64,000 bases of DNA, from assembly GCA_039707465.1 (NCBI GenBank), contig CM077644.1, positions 204,109,962 to 204,173,961 on the forward strand, in the 5' to 3' direction. This document shows, in pieces, positions 33,421 through 61,901 of the stretch. Every line of letters starts with the position of its first letter. Position 1 is the first letter of the stretch. The DNA comes from Rhabdophis nuchalis (lineage: Eukaryota; Chordata; Lepidosauria; Squamata; Natricidae). Below the pieces are notes generated by a model. The model was not told where the DNA came from and made no database searches. It was given only the letters and a program-made list of their open reading frames with translations. Made by a program: the position numbers and the translations under genes.

Positions 33421-33700
33421 AGTCATGGTGGCGCAGTAGTTAGAATGCTGTATTGCAGGCTAATTCTGCTAACTGCCGACTGCTAGCAGTCAATCTGACA
33501 ACCTTGAGCCAGTAAAACTCAGATTACCAACTGCCAGCAGTTCAGCAGTTCAAGTGTCACTGGCTCAAGGTTAACTCAGCCTTCCATCCTTCCCAGGTCG
33601 ATAAAATGAGGAGCCAGATTGTTGGGGCAATATGCTGACTCTGTAAGCCACCTAAGAGAGGATTGTAAAGCACTGTGAAACAGTATATAAGTCTTAAGTA
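33421..33700 (+). mobile_element. Sauria-type tRNA-derived SINE
   Basis: The head CATGGTGGCGCAGTAGTTAG corresponds to a tRNA A-box region. The body has CTCAGCCTTCCATCCTTCCC, AAAATGAGGAGCCAGATTGT and the ending AAACAGTATATAAGTC, the wording I know from the abundant squamate SINE. Compared with that layout there is extra internal sequence (33475-33545), including an inverted copy of ACTGGCTCAAGGTT. Confidence 0.8.
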
Positions 33701-33838
33701 CTGTATTTTTCGGAGTATATGAGGCAAATTTTAAAAAATTTTTTAAAAGAGGCTGAAAATCTCGGTGCGTCTTATACATCGAATACAGCATTTTTTACCT
33801 CCTGAAACCCCGCCCCTTCACCAAAATTGATTAAAATT
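33701..33838. mobile_element. Partial TIR element related to 19387
   Basis: It begins CTGTATTTTTCGGAGTATAT and contains AGAGGCTGAAAATCTCGGTG and CTTATACATCGAATACAGCA, as in the element at 19387. The right half is missing. Confidence 0.6.
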
Positions 33839-34261
33839 ATTATTCCAGCAATGTATAAACCAGGGGTCCGCGGACCGGTGCCGGTCCGTGGCCTGATAGG
33901 AACCGGGCTGCAGGGCTGGAGAGGAGAAGGAGGGAGCAGCCCCCTGGGCAGAGGATGGCTGAGTGTGCCTCCACCAGCTCCTTCCGATGGCCACGGCGGC
34001 GCACTTTCCAAGGCTACCCGGAGGTGTCCTCATCCCGCAGAGAGCGAGCGAGTGGGCAGAGGACCCGAGCCTGCGGCTACCTTAAGCACCACCAAAGCTG
34101 TCCGGGCGCCGCACGCCCACCTCCCTTCCAGCCCCGTGTGGCACCCGGACGGCTTCAGTGGTACTTAAGGTAGCCGCAGGCTCGGGTCCTCCGCCCGCTC
34201 GCTGCGGGATGAGGCAGCCATTACCTCCACAGCCGACATGCCGGCCCCTCTGCTGCGGGGG

Positions 34262-34640
34262 GAGGAAGGGAGAGAATGACAGACACACAGAGAGACAGAC
34301 TTAGAGACAGAAATAGAGAGAGGGAGGGAGGGAATCAGACACACACACACACACAGATGGGTGGAGGGAGGAGAGAGAGAGAGAAATAGAGAGAGAGAGA
34401 GAACAGAAAGAGAAAGAAAGAAAAATAGAAAAAGATGAATGGAAGGTGGGAGAGAGTGAAGGAAAGAAGGGGGAGGGAGGAGGAAGGGAGGGGTGAAAGA
34501 AGGAAGGAAGGAAAGAAAGAAAGAAAAAGAAAGAGGGATAGAGGGTAGGAGGGAGGGAAGGAAAGAAGGGAGGAAGGGGGAGGGAGGCAATGGAAGGAAG
34601 GAAAGGAAAGGAAAGGAAAGGAAAGGAAAGGAAGAAATCT
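34262..34640. repeat. Purine-rich (GA/GAAA/GGAA) microsatellite block
   Basis: Nearly uninterrupted purine on the plus strand, with GAGA, GAAA, GGAG and (GGAAA)n units, inside the hAT-type element. Confidence 0.85.
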
Positions 34641-34796
34641 ATTTTCCTATTTCCTTCCACCTCAAGCTACCTGTTTGGTTAACCAGGTTAAAGAGCTATT
34701 TTTCTCCCAGTGGTCATTTCAAAGAAATCACATCCTCTGAGTCATTTCCTGGATTCAAACCAGCATCGAGTCCCTTCGGGGAGAGAGAGCGGTTTA

Positions 34797-34960
<164 letters not shown>

Positions 34961-35047
34961 CCCAAAGAGTCATGGGCTGCCTTTATATATAACGAGTGCC
35001 CATAAATCCATTTTTACCATCTTCAGAAGACCAAAGACCAGCCAGAA

Positions 35048-35051
35048 ATGA

Positions 35052-35119
<68 letters not shown>

Positions 35120-35120
35120 A
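35048..35120. repeat. (GAAA)n microsatellite
   Basis: About eighteen GAAA units precede the TTATGACCACAATTGAGCCC cassette. Confidence 0.9.
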
Positions 35121-35473
35121 CTTATGACCACAATTGAGCCCAAAATTTTGGTTGCTAAGCAAGACCGTTAAGTGAGTTTCACCACATTTTCCAAAATGGC
35201 CACGCCCACCAGGTCACATGACCACTGAGCCACTCCCACAAAACAGGCCACACCTTTTGGCTCTCAAAAGAAATTTCCGTAGTGGTACTGTTGATATTTG
35301 GCTCTATTGACTAAGTTTGCCCACCACTGCCCTAGAGGGCCAAGTGAGCCAACTCCATGCACCGCCTGTTTCCCCCTCCCCTCCTTCTCCTCTAGGCCAG
35401 CCGGTCCGCAGAATTTTCTTTAAAATGAAACCGGTCCCTGGTGCAAAAAAGGTTGGGGACCCCTGGTATAAAC

Positions 35474-38317
<2,844 letters not shown>

Positions 38318-39138
38318 CAATTCAAGATAATAGTAAAGGAATCTGTAGCCTTCTTGATGTTGGTTAGGTCTATCAGAAGTTGCATATCAATCGCATCTGG
38401 AGTGGTAGAATTCCCAGGCTCAATGGAGAAATTAGCTGGTTTGGTTTCTGCCTACTTCTGCTTCTACTTTTTTACTTATATTTTTCTTTGCTTTTCTTTG
38501 AAACAAATTCCATACTTTCCTCTAATCACGCTATGAAACTTTATTTCTAGCTCCTCTAACACTTTGAGTGGAGGATTTGGAAAGGGCAGGGGGGAAGTAT
38601 ATATCATGAATCATAACCCACCAGATTAGATAGCTACTGGGCTGATTGCAGACTATTTCCAAACCAGCACTCTAAGTCAGGGAGGGAGGGAAGGAGGGAG
38701 GGAAGAAGGAAGCTATGGCTTATTGGATACTGAAAACATTATTCACCACTGGCCATTCTGGTTGGGGCTACCAAAAAGAGAAACGCACCACCACCTGGGT
38801 TGTCAGGTTCCTGTCAATCCTTTAATCTTCTTGCTATTTCCTGAATCATTCATTCAGTCCTTGAGGCATTACAGAGTACAGGAGACAGCAGCATGCACTG
38901 TGGGATGGGAGATGGCCTGTCTCTCACTTCCAAAGAGATTTTATTGTGCAAGTCACTGAGAACAAGTGAGCCTATTGTCAGTGTCAAAAGTCCCCACAAA
39001 AAACTAAACTTGGGAAAGATCACAATTTTATATTTTTAACTCGTTTATTTCAAGGGGTTAAATCATAAGTAATCATAGAAAGTGGTTCAGAGACCTTCTA
39101 GCACCCATATTTCTATTTTTTTCCATTTTTTGGTTATA
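38318..39138. other. Intergenic sequence, nothing recognised
   Basis: There is a GGGA-rich patch at 38679-38703. Open frames in it carry no domain. Confidence 0.45.
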
Positions 39139-39146
39139 CCCTACAC

Positions 39147-39282
39147 CAGGGATGTCCAAACTTGGGAACTTTTAAGACTTGTGGACTTCAACTCCCAGAA
39201 TTCCCCAGCCAGCATAGCTGGCTGGGGAATTCTGGGATTTGAAGTCCACAAGTCTTAAAGTTCCCCAGTTTGGACATCCCTG
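39147..39282. mobile_element. Palindromic hAT-type MITE, 136 bp
   Basis: It begins CAGGGATGTCCAAACTTGGG and ends with the reverse complement. A perfect 8-bp duplication CCCTACAC flanks it (39139-39146 and 39283-39290). It is the same family as the nested copy at 6294. Confidence 0.9.
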
Positions 39283-39527
39283 CCCTACACTATCTTCTAA
39301 AACAACATAAAACACATAATAGGTGATGGTTCTTTGAATTCCTTGTTTTCATTTCTATTTTGACCTAGCTACATGTTGCCATTCTATTTAATGAGTTATT
39401 AGTGAAGTTATAAAATGTTAGTTCAAACTCTTTGGGACCATTAGACAGACCTGGTAAAATTTCTGCCCCATCTCTCAATCTCACCCACAGAAAATAGTGA
39501 GAAAGCAAAAAAGTTGGGGGTCGGGAC

Positions 39528-39750
39528 AGTGGTGGGTTCCTAACCGGTTTACTACCGGTTTGCTGAGAGGGTGTTGACTGAAAACTGTACTGTGCATGTG
39601 CAGAAACATGTCGGTGATGGCAGAAGAGACCAGGGAACCGGTTTGGGGGCATGGCAAGCCTGGGATTCTGCCAGTTCCAAAAACCCATGCCGCCATACCA
39701 CTACCGGTTGAGCCAAACCAGTCTGAACCAATAGGAATCCACCACTGGAT
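39528..39750. mobile_element. Probable hAT-type MITE (CAGTGGTGGG family)
   Basis: It begins CAGTGGTGGGTTCCTAACCG and ends ATAGGAATCCACCACTG, clear inverted termini of the family seen at 49133. The flanking bases match poorly (5/8), so the target duplication is decayed. Confidence 0.7.
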
Positions 39751-40114
39751 GGGGGGAGAGGAAGCAGTTCAACATCAGCCTGAAGCATGTGTGTCTGCAA
39801 TTATGGCCAGTGCCTTCATAATGGTTAGTGTCACCAGATGCATGAAACTGTACCCTTTCCTAACAGATACTTACACATGAAAAGGAGTGGGGCTTCAATC
39901 ACCCAATGGTTTTCATTATTATGAACCCAATGACCATCAGTGCAGCTGTCCTTGGCCTGCATAAGATGCATGGCAGCACTAAACGCCGCCATCCAGTTCC
40001 AAAGCCAGGAAAAAAACTACGCTGCCTTAAGGAAGTGTTGGCACCACATTCAACCCCTACTCTAAATCAGCAACAAAGCAAACTGTGTATCTGTAGCAAA
40101 GATTTTTTTTTTCC

Positions 40115-40345
40115 AGGAGGGAACTGGACTTTCTTGTTTTTTCTTTTGAAGACATTTTGCTTCTCATCCAAGAAGCTTCTTCAGTTCTGCAGGATAGTGG
40201 GGAATGGAACGATTTATATTCCTTGCAGACAGCTGCAAGATATAAATCCTTCCATTCCCCACTATCCTGTCAGAGCTGAAGAAGCTTCTTGGATGAGAAG
40301 TGAGACGTCTTCAAAAGAAAAAACAAGAAAGTCCTGTTGCTTCCT
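40115..40345. mobile_element. Fold-back (palindromic) repeat, 231 bp
   Basis: The whole stretch is an imperfect palindrome. The left arm has GACTTTCTTGTTTTTTCTTT and CTCATCCAAGAAGCTTCTTC; the right arm is its complement. The centre (TTGCAGACAGCTGCAAG) is itself palindromic. It is probably a MITE; the superfamily is unknown because no duplication was fixed. Confidence 0.7.
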
Positions 40346-41516
40346 AAAAAAAACACATCTTTGGGACAACCATGACCAGGATGACTGAGAATCTCTATAG
40401 ACTTTTAAAAAGAAATTGGGGAAGGAAAAAAGCAGGGGCAGGGGAATCTCTCCTTTGATGCCAGTTAGGTCTTCAATCCTGGGAAATTCTCCTAGGAATC
40501 TAAGAACTGGTTGCAGAGGAGCTGTTTTCCCCAGTTTATTTCACCCCAAATCTCCTGCTATCGATGACTATCCAGCTTGGACAAAGAAGGGAAAGAAGGC
40601 TAGGTGGACAATGTCATGCATTCATATTCTAGAAAAAAAGTTAAGTTTATGTTTCTGATGGGACAAGGGAGAAGGATTTATAGATCAAATGGATTTGATT
40701 TGCATTTTGGTAATAAAGATTATTGCGCCTCTCTCTTCTTTATATAAAAATATCCCCCAACTATCGCTGTGTCATAGGTAAAACTCTTTGATTGATGAAT
40801 CTTTATCTTCCTAGTAATGGTTCTCTCTCTGTTCTCTTATTTCCAGTTATTATAAATGAGCTTTGCTCACTGCTCTGTTGGAAATAGACACAACTAAACA
40901 AACGATACGAGAGCTGAAATCATAAGATTTCATAAGAATTTTCAAATCAGTGCAAATTTCCAATGAGTAGCACTTCTGGGATTGTTTAAAAAGGCTCCTT
41001 CCAACAGTGGGATGTTTTAACATTTGCAAGTTTGGAGCCATACATTAAATACAGGTTTGAAAATTAATAGCACCAGTAGAATTACAGAGGAAAAGTTCCT
41101 AGTTTTTATCTATCTTTTTTCCCCCTTTGAAATCCCAACCACAATTTGAACTAAGTGAAGATCCAGCTACGGCTGGTTTATGCCTCCATCTGCTAAACTG
41201 ATGCATTCTACTATATTCAATTCTTTCGTTACTTTCCAGTTAATTTTAGTTAAATCGTTAACGGGGAGGGGGGGGGGAGACTGCAAATGTTACACTCACT
41301 GCACCATGACACAATGTCCCCCCAACTATTTCAGAAGATCGTTTAGAAGAGATTTGTCTCTTTTACGTTCTTCCTCCCCCCCCCCCCCCATCACCCAGTT
41401 TGGCAGCGCTGAGGTTTTTAACACGTACCACCTGTTTGGAGTTCAGACTTGGAGCCGTGCTTTGATCTATGATTGCTTTCACATTCGAGAGCAAACAGCG
41501 ATTCTTTGCTAAGCAT
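40346..41516 (+). promoter_or_regulatory. 5' flank of ARRDC3
   Basis: This kilobase directly precedes the TATA box. It holds G- and C-homopolymers (41262-41277 and 41375-41389) but no transposon or gene I recognise. An upstream regulatory role is inferred from position only. Confidence 0.35.
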
Positions 41517-41525
41517 TATAAAAGG
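41517..41525 (+). promoter_or_regulatory. ARRDC3: TATA box of ARRDC3
   Basis: TATAAAAGG matches the TATA consensus and lies 413 bases before the ATG. Transcription would be expected to start about 30 bases downstream, near 41547, giving a 5'UTR of roughly 380 bases. This is inferred; no transcript was available. Confidence 0.6.
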
Positions 41526-41610
41526 CAAAGCACCTACGCTGTGAATCATCTTCCTTCCACCAAGGAACTAGGAGAACAGCAGCCCTGTTACGCTAAAGGA
41601 GCAAAGCGCC

Positions 41611-41621
41611 GCGCATGCGCA
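41611..41621 (+). promoter_or_regulatory. NRF1-like site
   Basis: GCGCATGCGCA matches the palindromic NRF1 binding consensus. It sits about 65 bases downstream of the predicted start. Function is inferred. Confidence 0.45.
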
Positions 41622-41648
41622 CTGTGGTTGTTTTCCACAAAGCTTAAA

Positions 41649-41768
41649 ATGAGCTGGCAGCGGCAGACTACTTGTCTTTGTAGAGAGACCACAGAGCTGG
41701 CGGGCAGGAGCTGCGAGCAGCATCCAATGCTGGTACTTTTGAAGAAATCCCCGATGAAGTGCTCGTAG
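41649..41768 (+). CDS. Upstream ORF in the ARRDC3 leader, 39 codons
   Basis: An ATG at 41649 opens a frame that stops at 41766-41768, before the ARRDC3 start at 41930. A second in-frame ATG lies at 41727. A further tiny frame (ATG at 41848, three codons) follows. If transcription starts near 41547 these would be upstream ORFs able to damp translation of ARRDC3. The peptide shows no recognisable domain. Confidence 0.4.
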   Translation: MSWQRQTTCLCRETTELAGRSCEQHPMLVLLKKSPMKCS

Positions 41769-41929
41769 AGATCACACTGATCCTGCCTGCAGCCTTTTTC
41801 GCAGAGCAGAGAAACGGATCAGTGTCAAGTGAAGATCGCATTTTTATATGAGATCTTGACTTTCCTTCCCCTTTTTTTCTTATAGTGTATTTTTATAGAC
41901 TTTTATTATTAAAAAAAAAAACTAGTAAC

Positions 41930-55493
<13,564 letters not shown>

Positions 55494-57900
55494 AAGAATG
55501 TCTCCCAAAAATGTTGAGATGGGTCTGAATCATATTTTAACTGTTCGGGATAAAGACGTCCTATAGAAACAGGCTTTGAAAGGAAGTTATTGCCTAAAAG
55601 AAAAGGAGAAATAATGAAACATCCTGTGATTTATGCTTTTGAAGTCTACAGCAAACATCATAGGACTGCTCCAAATGCTTGAAGACCTGGGCTTTCTCTT
55701 TCTGTTCTATACTGGCACATACTAAGAGCAGCCTTAATAGCCTACACATGTGTCAAAATACTTACCATGTTGCAAGAGGGATAACATTCTCCTTTTATTT
55801 GAAAATTTGCACATGCTCAATGCTTTTGTTGTGCAGTTCAGTGTCACTACAGCTTTTTCTCATTTATGTTGGACTGTTAACCTCTTCTAACTTGTTTGTG
55901 GTCCGCACAACAAGGAGCAAAAGAAAGCTTTGAAAACTTTGATACAAATGCACTGACTTTTTTTATTTAGATAAACAATATAGGTTGGACTTTTTCTGCA
56001 TATGCACATGCTCAGAATTGTCCCAATAAGACTGATCCATGCATCACCTCTTCAGCTTGGATCCTCTTGTGGATTTATTACAAACATCAAATGCCTTCAA
56101 CCAATCCTTGCTGTATGTTTCACAGCCTACTATAGTAGACAAGCAACAGATTTGAGGGGCGAAAGTAACAAAAGAAAACAATAGGATTTTTTGTCAGGAG
56201 TGTGTATCTTAATTCCTTTTTAAGCATTTGTTGCCTTTCTACTATTACTGCAAAGAAGAATTTTGTTACAAACTGCCTAAAATCACTTAATCTCAGGTGA
56301 ACTCATCACTTGCCAAAATGTTGAAATGCTACTTGTGTTTATGTTGCACTGTTGAGTTTTTTTTCCCTCTTTTGTTTTTGTTTCTTTGTTTTCTTTGAAA
56401 AGGGGGACTTGGAAAAGGGACATGCATATATTAAGCCATGCTCATTTCTTATCTAGCCAAAACATGAAACATAATTAAGAGTTTGGCCAAATTCCTTGAA
56501 GACCCATGTAGGCAATAGCACCAAACATATCAGCAAGACTTGAGGAGGAAAGTTGTACACGATTTATAAAGTTACTCACATAGGGATTTCTTAGCTAGGT
56601 TCTAGGGGAAGGGAAAGTGAATTTATTTTTATATATATATATAGTTAGCCCATGACCAGAAACTTGTAAAAAATTTATAACGAAATTTTAGTCAGATTAG
56701 GGCAGGCATCTCAAGTGAGCAGTATCTCTTTTAAGATACTTTAGAAAATATTTTCTGGGGACTGCTATTTCAAATACATTCTCTACTAAAAATGAAAGTG
56801 ACTCGGTAGTAACATTGTTGATATAATTAGCAGGTTTGCTTTGCTTAATTTGAGGATGGGTAACATTACAAGGAATTGACTAGTAGGTGATTGGGGTGGA
56901 ATTTCAGCACAAATGCTAAAATATTTAATTTTTAAAAAGTCACAACTGTCACCTGGAAAACTCGACTCATTTTTTACCACAAAACAACTATTACAATTTT
57001 CAAGTGGCAAGAATTGAGTTCATGTATTGCTGACCAAGTATTGATTTTATCAACAGATCGGCTTTGGACTGGTGCAGCTCATCCTAAAGTCTGTCTTGAG
57101 GATTAGAACAAGTAGGCTAGGCTTGTCCACAAGTGGCCTTCAAGAAAACATGGACAATTCATGTTTGAATATTAACAGGGTGAAAAATGAACAGTATAAA
57201 ATGAATCACGTTTTAAGTGATGCTTTTAAATGAGTTTGACCTTTAGCAAGCAAACTTCACATGATGGCATAATAAGAAAACAGAGCGTTGGAACTTAAAA
57301 AATACTTTAACAATTTTGTGAATGTCCCTCTTCCATAGAAGATTTAACGGGATAAAGGCATAAAAGGGCATTTGATGGGCTTTTTGTTGTTTTTTGTTTT
57401 AATCAATGAGGGAACAATTGTTTTGCATAGCATTACATTTATCACAGTATGATAGAAGGTTCTATATTGAAGCAGGATTGACCAATATTGTAATAATTGG
57501 CATTTCAATATACCAATATTGTGATGAGATTAAAATTAGCAAACACTAATTTTTTCACAAAATACACTTGCGGCATTACTATTATCTCTGACTTCAGAAA
57601 TATTGGTCATTGTCTGGACATTGTATAATATTGGATTTTGAGCTGTAGTCCAGTATTCAAAATAACAATTAAAAAGAGGGGATAAGTCCAAATGGTAAAC
57701 AAAGTGCAATATTTAATGTTTGCTTTATAGATTATATTCAATGGCTGTTTGTACTATATTTTCTTTCTTTTTTCTGTTTTTAGTTTGGTGCTGAATATGT
57801 CTCTGTAGATTCTGTTCAAGAAAACAAATTGTGGAAAACAATTTAATTTTTCCTATTGCTCTTCCTTGTGGATAATAAACTTTTTTTTATATAAAGCAAG
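55494..57900 (+). other. ARRDC3: ARRDC3 3' untranslated region
   Basis: About 2.4 kb of AU-rich sequence without ORFs or transposons follows the stop, including a TA repeat at 56630-56643. It runs to the first canonical AATAAA at 57874. Its length is similar to what I recall for the mammalian gene. The end is inferred. Confidence 0.65.
57874..57879 (+). terminator. ARRDC3: Polyadenylation signal of ARRDC3
   Basis: AATAAA, followed after about 30 bases by T/G-rich sequence. A second AATAAA at 57981-57986 could serve as an alternative. Confidence 0.6.
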
Positions 57901-58148
57901 TTTATTTCACGGTTTTCATCTGAAGAAACAAAAGGTACCTTCTCTTGAAATTATATGCTGCAGTTGTAACACTTGCAGCAAATAAAATAACAATTTGAAC
58001 CTTCTACTCATCTTGAATGTAGTAGACTGGTTAATACATAGATCCTCACTGGGCTTTTAAAGAATGTTAGGTTTATGCACACCTTTATTTTATTTAACCA
58101 ACTTTCTGAGTACATATTAGTTTACATAATAAGAGCAATGGACTAGCT

Positions 58149-58348
58149 CAGTCATTCTTAATCTTTCTGGCACCAGGGACCAGTTTTGTGGAAGATAATT
58201 TTTCCACAGACCAGGGAGGAGGAATGGTTTTGCATGCAACCTAGCTCCTGTGCATGCACTGATGCTTCACTCGCTCACCCGCCACTTGTGCAGCCCAGTT
58301 CCTAACAGGCCACAGACTAGTCCACAGCCAGGGGTTGGAGACCCCTCA
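58149..58348. mobile_element. Old hAT-type element fragment
   Basis: It begins CAGTCATTCTTAATCTTTCT, continues GGCACCAGGGACCAGTTTTG and ends GGGGTTGGAGACCCCTCA. The flanks GACTAGCT and ATCTAGCT match in 6 of 8 positions. The wording resembles common vertebrate hAT MITEs. Confidence 0.6.
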
Positions 58349-59181
58349 TCTAGCTCATGAATATCCAACATAATCCTCTTAATACCTGTGTAATTTCCAT
58401 CAGCTATGGAGCATTGAATTGAAAAGGTTTTATGTTGCCAGTTTGGACTTAATGGGAGTTTCAAAAGTATATAAATACATACTAACGGACCTTGCAATGT
58501 TATTTATGTTTAGTTTTCTGTAGGTACCATATTCTGCATCGCTATGAGAATGGAAAATAAATAATCTGATGAGACTATAGAAGGTCACATCAAAATAGTT
58601 TATCTGAACAGTTAAGTATCTGTATAACCTTTGTGTATATGAGCTAGAAATATAGGGGACATTAAGAAACTTGTATTCTAAAAATTAGTAGTAAAACGAG
58701 CAAAACTAAATTTGTAGAAAAATGGTCCCATGCATACTTGAAAAAAAGTCTCTTATGAACTATCCAAAATAAGTATAGTTTGGAAAGCAATGTAAAAGAG
58801 AATTTAAGAGGCAGAAGGTACTAAGAACAGCATGGTCAGAGGTTAGCTAAAGGCTTGAAACAAATTCCTTAGTATTCTGGAAGCAGCTATGTCTGGCTGA
58901 CATAACGTACCCTAAATATTTTCTTGCAAGTTCCAGTTGTAGTTTAGATTTATGATTCTTAGAAACTCTAAAAGCTAACAACTAAAAATTGATAGCAATG
59001 TTGCATGGTCATATCAAAATTTATTTATTAATGTTCTCAAACTTGATTTATATAAAATTCAGAAATGACTGAGCATTAAATTAAAATTGGAGGTGTGTAT
59101 GTAGCCTATATAAAATACTGAACACTACTACAAACAAAAATGATGACTCTTTCTCTCAAGATTTTAAAAACATCTTCATTT
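58349..59181. other. AT-rich intergenic sequence, nothing recognised
   Basis: No gene or repeat could be supported. Confidence 0.5.
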
Positions 59182-61729
59182 CCTCTGAGGTGGCCCGGGA
59201 GTTCATGGCCTCCATGACGGCCATGGACCTGACCCAGGTAATTCAGGCCCCTACGCATACAGGGGGAAACACACTAGACCTAATTTTTACCTCTGGCCAG
59301 TGGTTGAGTGATCTAGGAATAGGGGAATTAGTCATCGAACCCCTGTCATGGTCAGATCACTCTCTCCTTCGGCTTGACTTCCCAACCGCTACACCCCACC
59401 GCGGGGAGGCGGAACCAGAGATACCAATATGGTTCCTCCCCAGGCGCCTGATGGGCCCTGAGAGGTTCCAGATGGAGCTTGGGCCGATACCTGTAACCCT
59501 AACCCACGGCTCGACCGAGGGCCTAGTGGCCGCATGGAATAGTGCGGCCACGGGGGCCTTGGACTGAGTCGTGCCCTTGCGGCCTCTCACGTGGCGCCGA
59601 TCCACCCTGGCCCCTTGGTTCACCGAAGAGCTAAGGGTGATGAAGCGCCGCAAGAGACGCCTAGAGAGCAGGTGGAAGACCACTCGCTCCGAATCCGACC
59701 GAACACGGGCTAGATCCCATTTAAGGACCTACCTAGTGGCGAGAAGAGTGGCTATACATAGCCACCTGGCCACTCTTATCGCATCCGCAGATAACCGCCC
59801 TGCCGCCCTGTTTGGGGTGACCTGCTCCCTTCTCCAACAGGGGTCACGGGAAACTCCTTTGCAGGGCAGAGCAGAGGAATTTGAAGCTTAGCTGCAGGAT
59901 AAAATCGCTCGGATCAGGGACGAACTGGCATCCACTGAGATAGATCTGGGCGGACCGTCCGAGGCAGGTCTTCAGACCGTTTTATGGGACAAGTTCGACT
60001 TTGTTGCTTCCGAAGACATGGACAGATTGCCGAGACGGCTGAATGCCACCACATATTTATTGGACCCGTGTCCCTCCTGGCTGGTACTGGCCTGGGAGGT
60101 GACACGAGGCTGGCTCCAGGAAATTGTGAACGCTTCTCTGAGTGAGGGGTTCTTGCCGGCCTCCCTTAAAGAGGCGATGGTGAGACATCTCTTCAAGAAG
60201 CCTTCCCTGGACCCAGCATTGTTAACTAATTACCATCCGGTCTCCAACTTTCACTTTCTGGCAAAGGTTGTAGAGAGAGTGGTGGCACAGCAGTTCTCTC
60301 GGCACCTGGAGGAAACTGCTTATCTAGACCCGCGCCAGTCTGGCTTCCAGCCTGGGCGCAGCACTGAGACGGCATTGGTCGCGTTGGTGGATGATCTCTG
60401 GAGGCCAGAGATAGAGGTTTCTCCTCTATCCTGGTCCTGTTAGATCTCTCAGTGGCTTTCGATACAATCGACCATGGTATCCTATTGCACCGGCTGGAGG
60501 GGTTGGGACTGGGGTGCAATGTTTTACAGTGGTTCTCCTCCTACCTCTCCGGTCGGTCGCAATTTGTACTGACAGGAGGGCAGAGGTCAACCTCGAGACC
60601 ACTCACTTGTGGGGTGCCTCAGGGGTCGGTCCTCTCACCCCTCCTGTTTAACATCTATATAAAGCCGCTGGGTGAGATCATCCGTGGTTGTGGGGTAGAG
60701 TACCACCTGTACACTGATGACACTCAGCTGTACATATCTACCCCCAACCACCCCAACAATGCCATCGAGGTGATGTCCCAGTGTCTGGAAGCCGTGCGGG
60801 TCTGGATGGGAAGCAACAAGCTTCAGCTCAACCCGTCCAAGACCGAGTGGCTGTGGGTCCCGGCGGCCCGGCATGGCCAGCTGATTCCATCGCTGGTCAT
60901 CGGGGGCGAATCACTGACCCCCGTGGAAAGGGCCTGCAACTTGGGTGTCCTCCTGGATTCGCGGCTGTCCCTGGATGACCAGGTGGCGGCCGTGACCAGG
61001 GGGGCTTTCTACCAGGTACGCCTGGTACGCCAGTTGCGCCCCTTTCTTGACCGGGACGCCCTCCGCACAGTCACCCAAGTGCTTGTTACGTCCCGCCTAG
61101 ACTACTGTAACGCTCTCTACATGGGGCTCCCCTTGAGGTGCATCCAGTTGGTACAGAATGTGACTGCGCGGGGGATTCTGGGAGCATCTCGAAGCTCCCA
61201 CGTAACACCTCTCCTGGGCGAGCTGCACTGGCTGCCGGGGGCCTTCCGGGTGCGCTTCAAGGTGCTTGTCACCATCTTTAAATCGCTCCATGGCATGGGG
61301 CCTAGTTATTTGCGGGACCGTCTCCTGCCGCATACCTCCCACCGTCCGATCTGCTCCCATAGGGAGGGCCTCCTCAGGGTACCACGCCGATCAATGCCGG
61401 TTAGCGGTGCCCAGGGGGAGGGCCTTCTCAGTGGCTGGGCCATCCCTCTGGAATGACCTACCCCCCGAACTTCGGACTATCACAGACCTTCCCCCCTTTC
61501 GCCGCTCACTTAAGACTTATCTTTTCCATCAAGCCGGTCTAGCTTAGCCAATGAGTAAATGTATTTTAGAATTTTAATTGGGATGTTTTAGCACAGGTTT
61601 TCTAGTTTAATCTATTTTTAGTTACTCTGTATTTATTGTTATTTATTGATTTTAACTCCCTGTGCACCGCCCTGGGTCCATTTCGATGGAGAAGGGCGGT
61701 TCTATAAATCGAAATAAATTAAATTAAAT
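59182..61729 (+). mobile_element. L2-type LINE, EN C-terminus to 3' tail, decayed
   Basis: The first frame (59190-59567) has FMASMTAMDLTQVIQ and LSWSDHSLLRLDF of the endonuclease, and ends where an arginine codon has become TGA. The same phase continues to 59891. The RT starts in phase at 60018 (MDRLPRRLNATTYLLDPCPS), shifts near 60413 by loss of a G in GGAGGCCAG, and continues at 60452 (VAFDTIDH, GVPQGSVLSPLLFN, YTDDTQLY). It shifts again near 61385 to the last frame (to 61547). The 3'UTR has GTGCACCGCCCTGGGTCC and a short AAATT tail. The catalytic box reads YTDD. Confidence 0.9.
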
Positions 61730-61901
61730 GTTCAGTGATATCTAGGTTAAACTGACCCCCATGTTAAAGCTGAAATAAGAATTGTTCAGTGCAATATAAA
61801 ATATACTAGTATCAGACTAAAATGATCTATTAGCTTTGAGCATTCATATGCATTAGTGAATTGTATGAAAGTATATTCTTTATTAGCCAGATGCTATAGA
61901 G

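Noticed and set aside
39365..39880. Short ORFs on both strands near 39.4-39.9 kb
   Set aside because: They overlap a CAGTGGTGGG-type MITE and each other, without recognisable domains.
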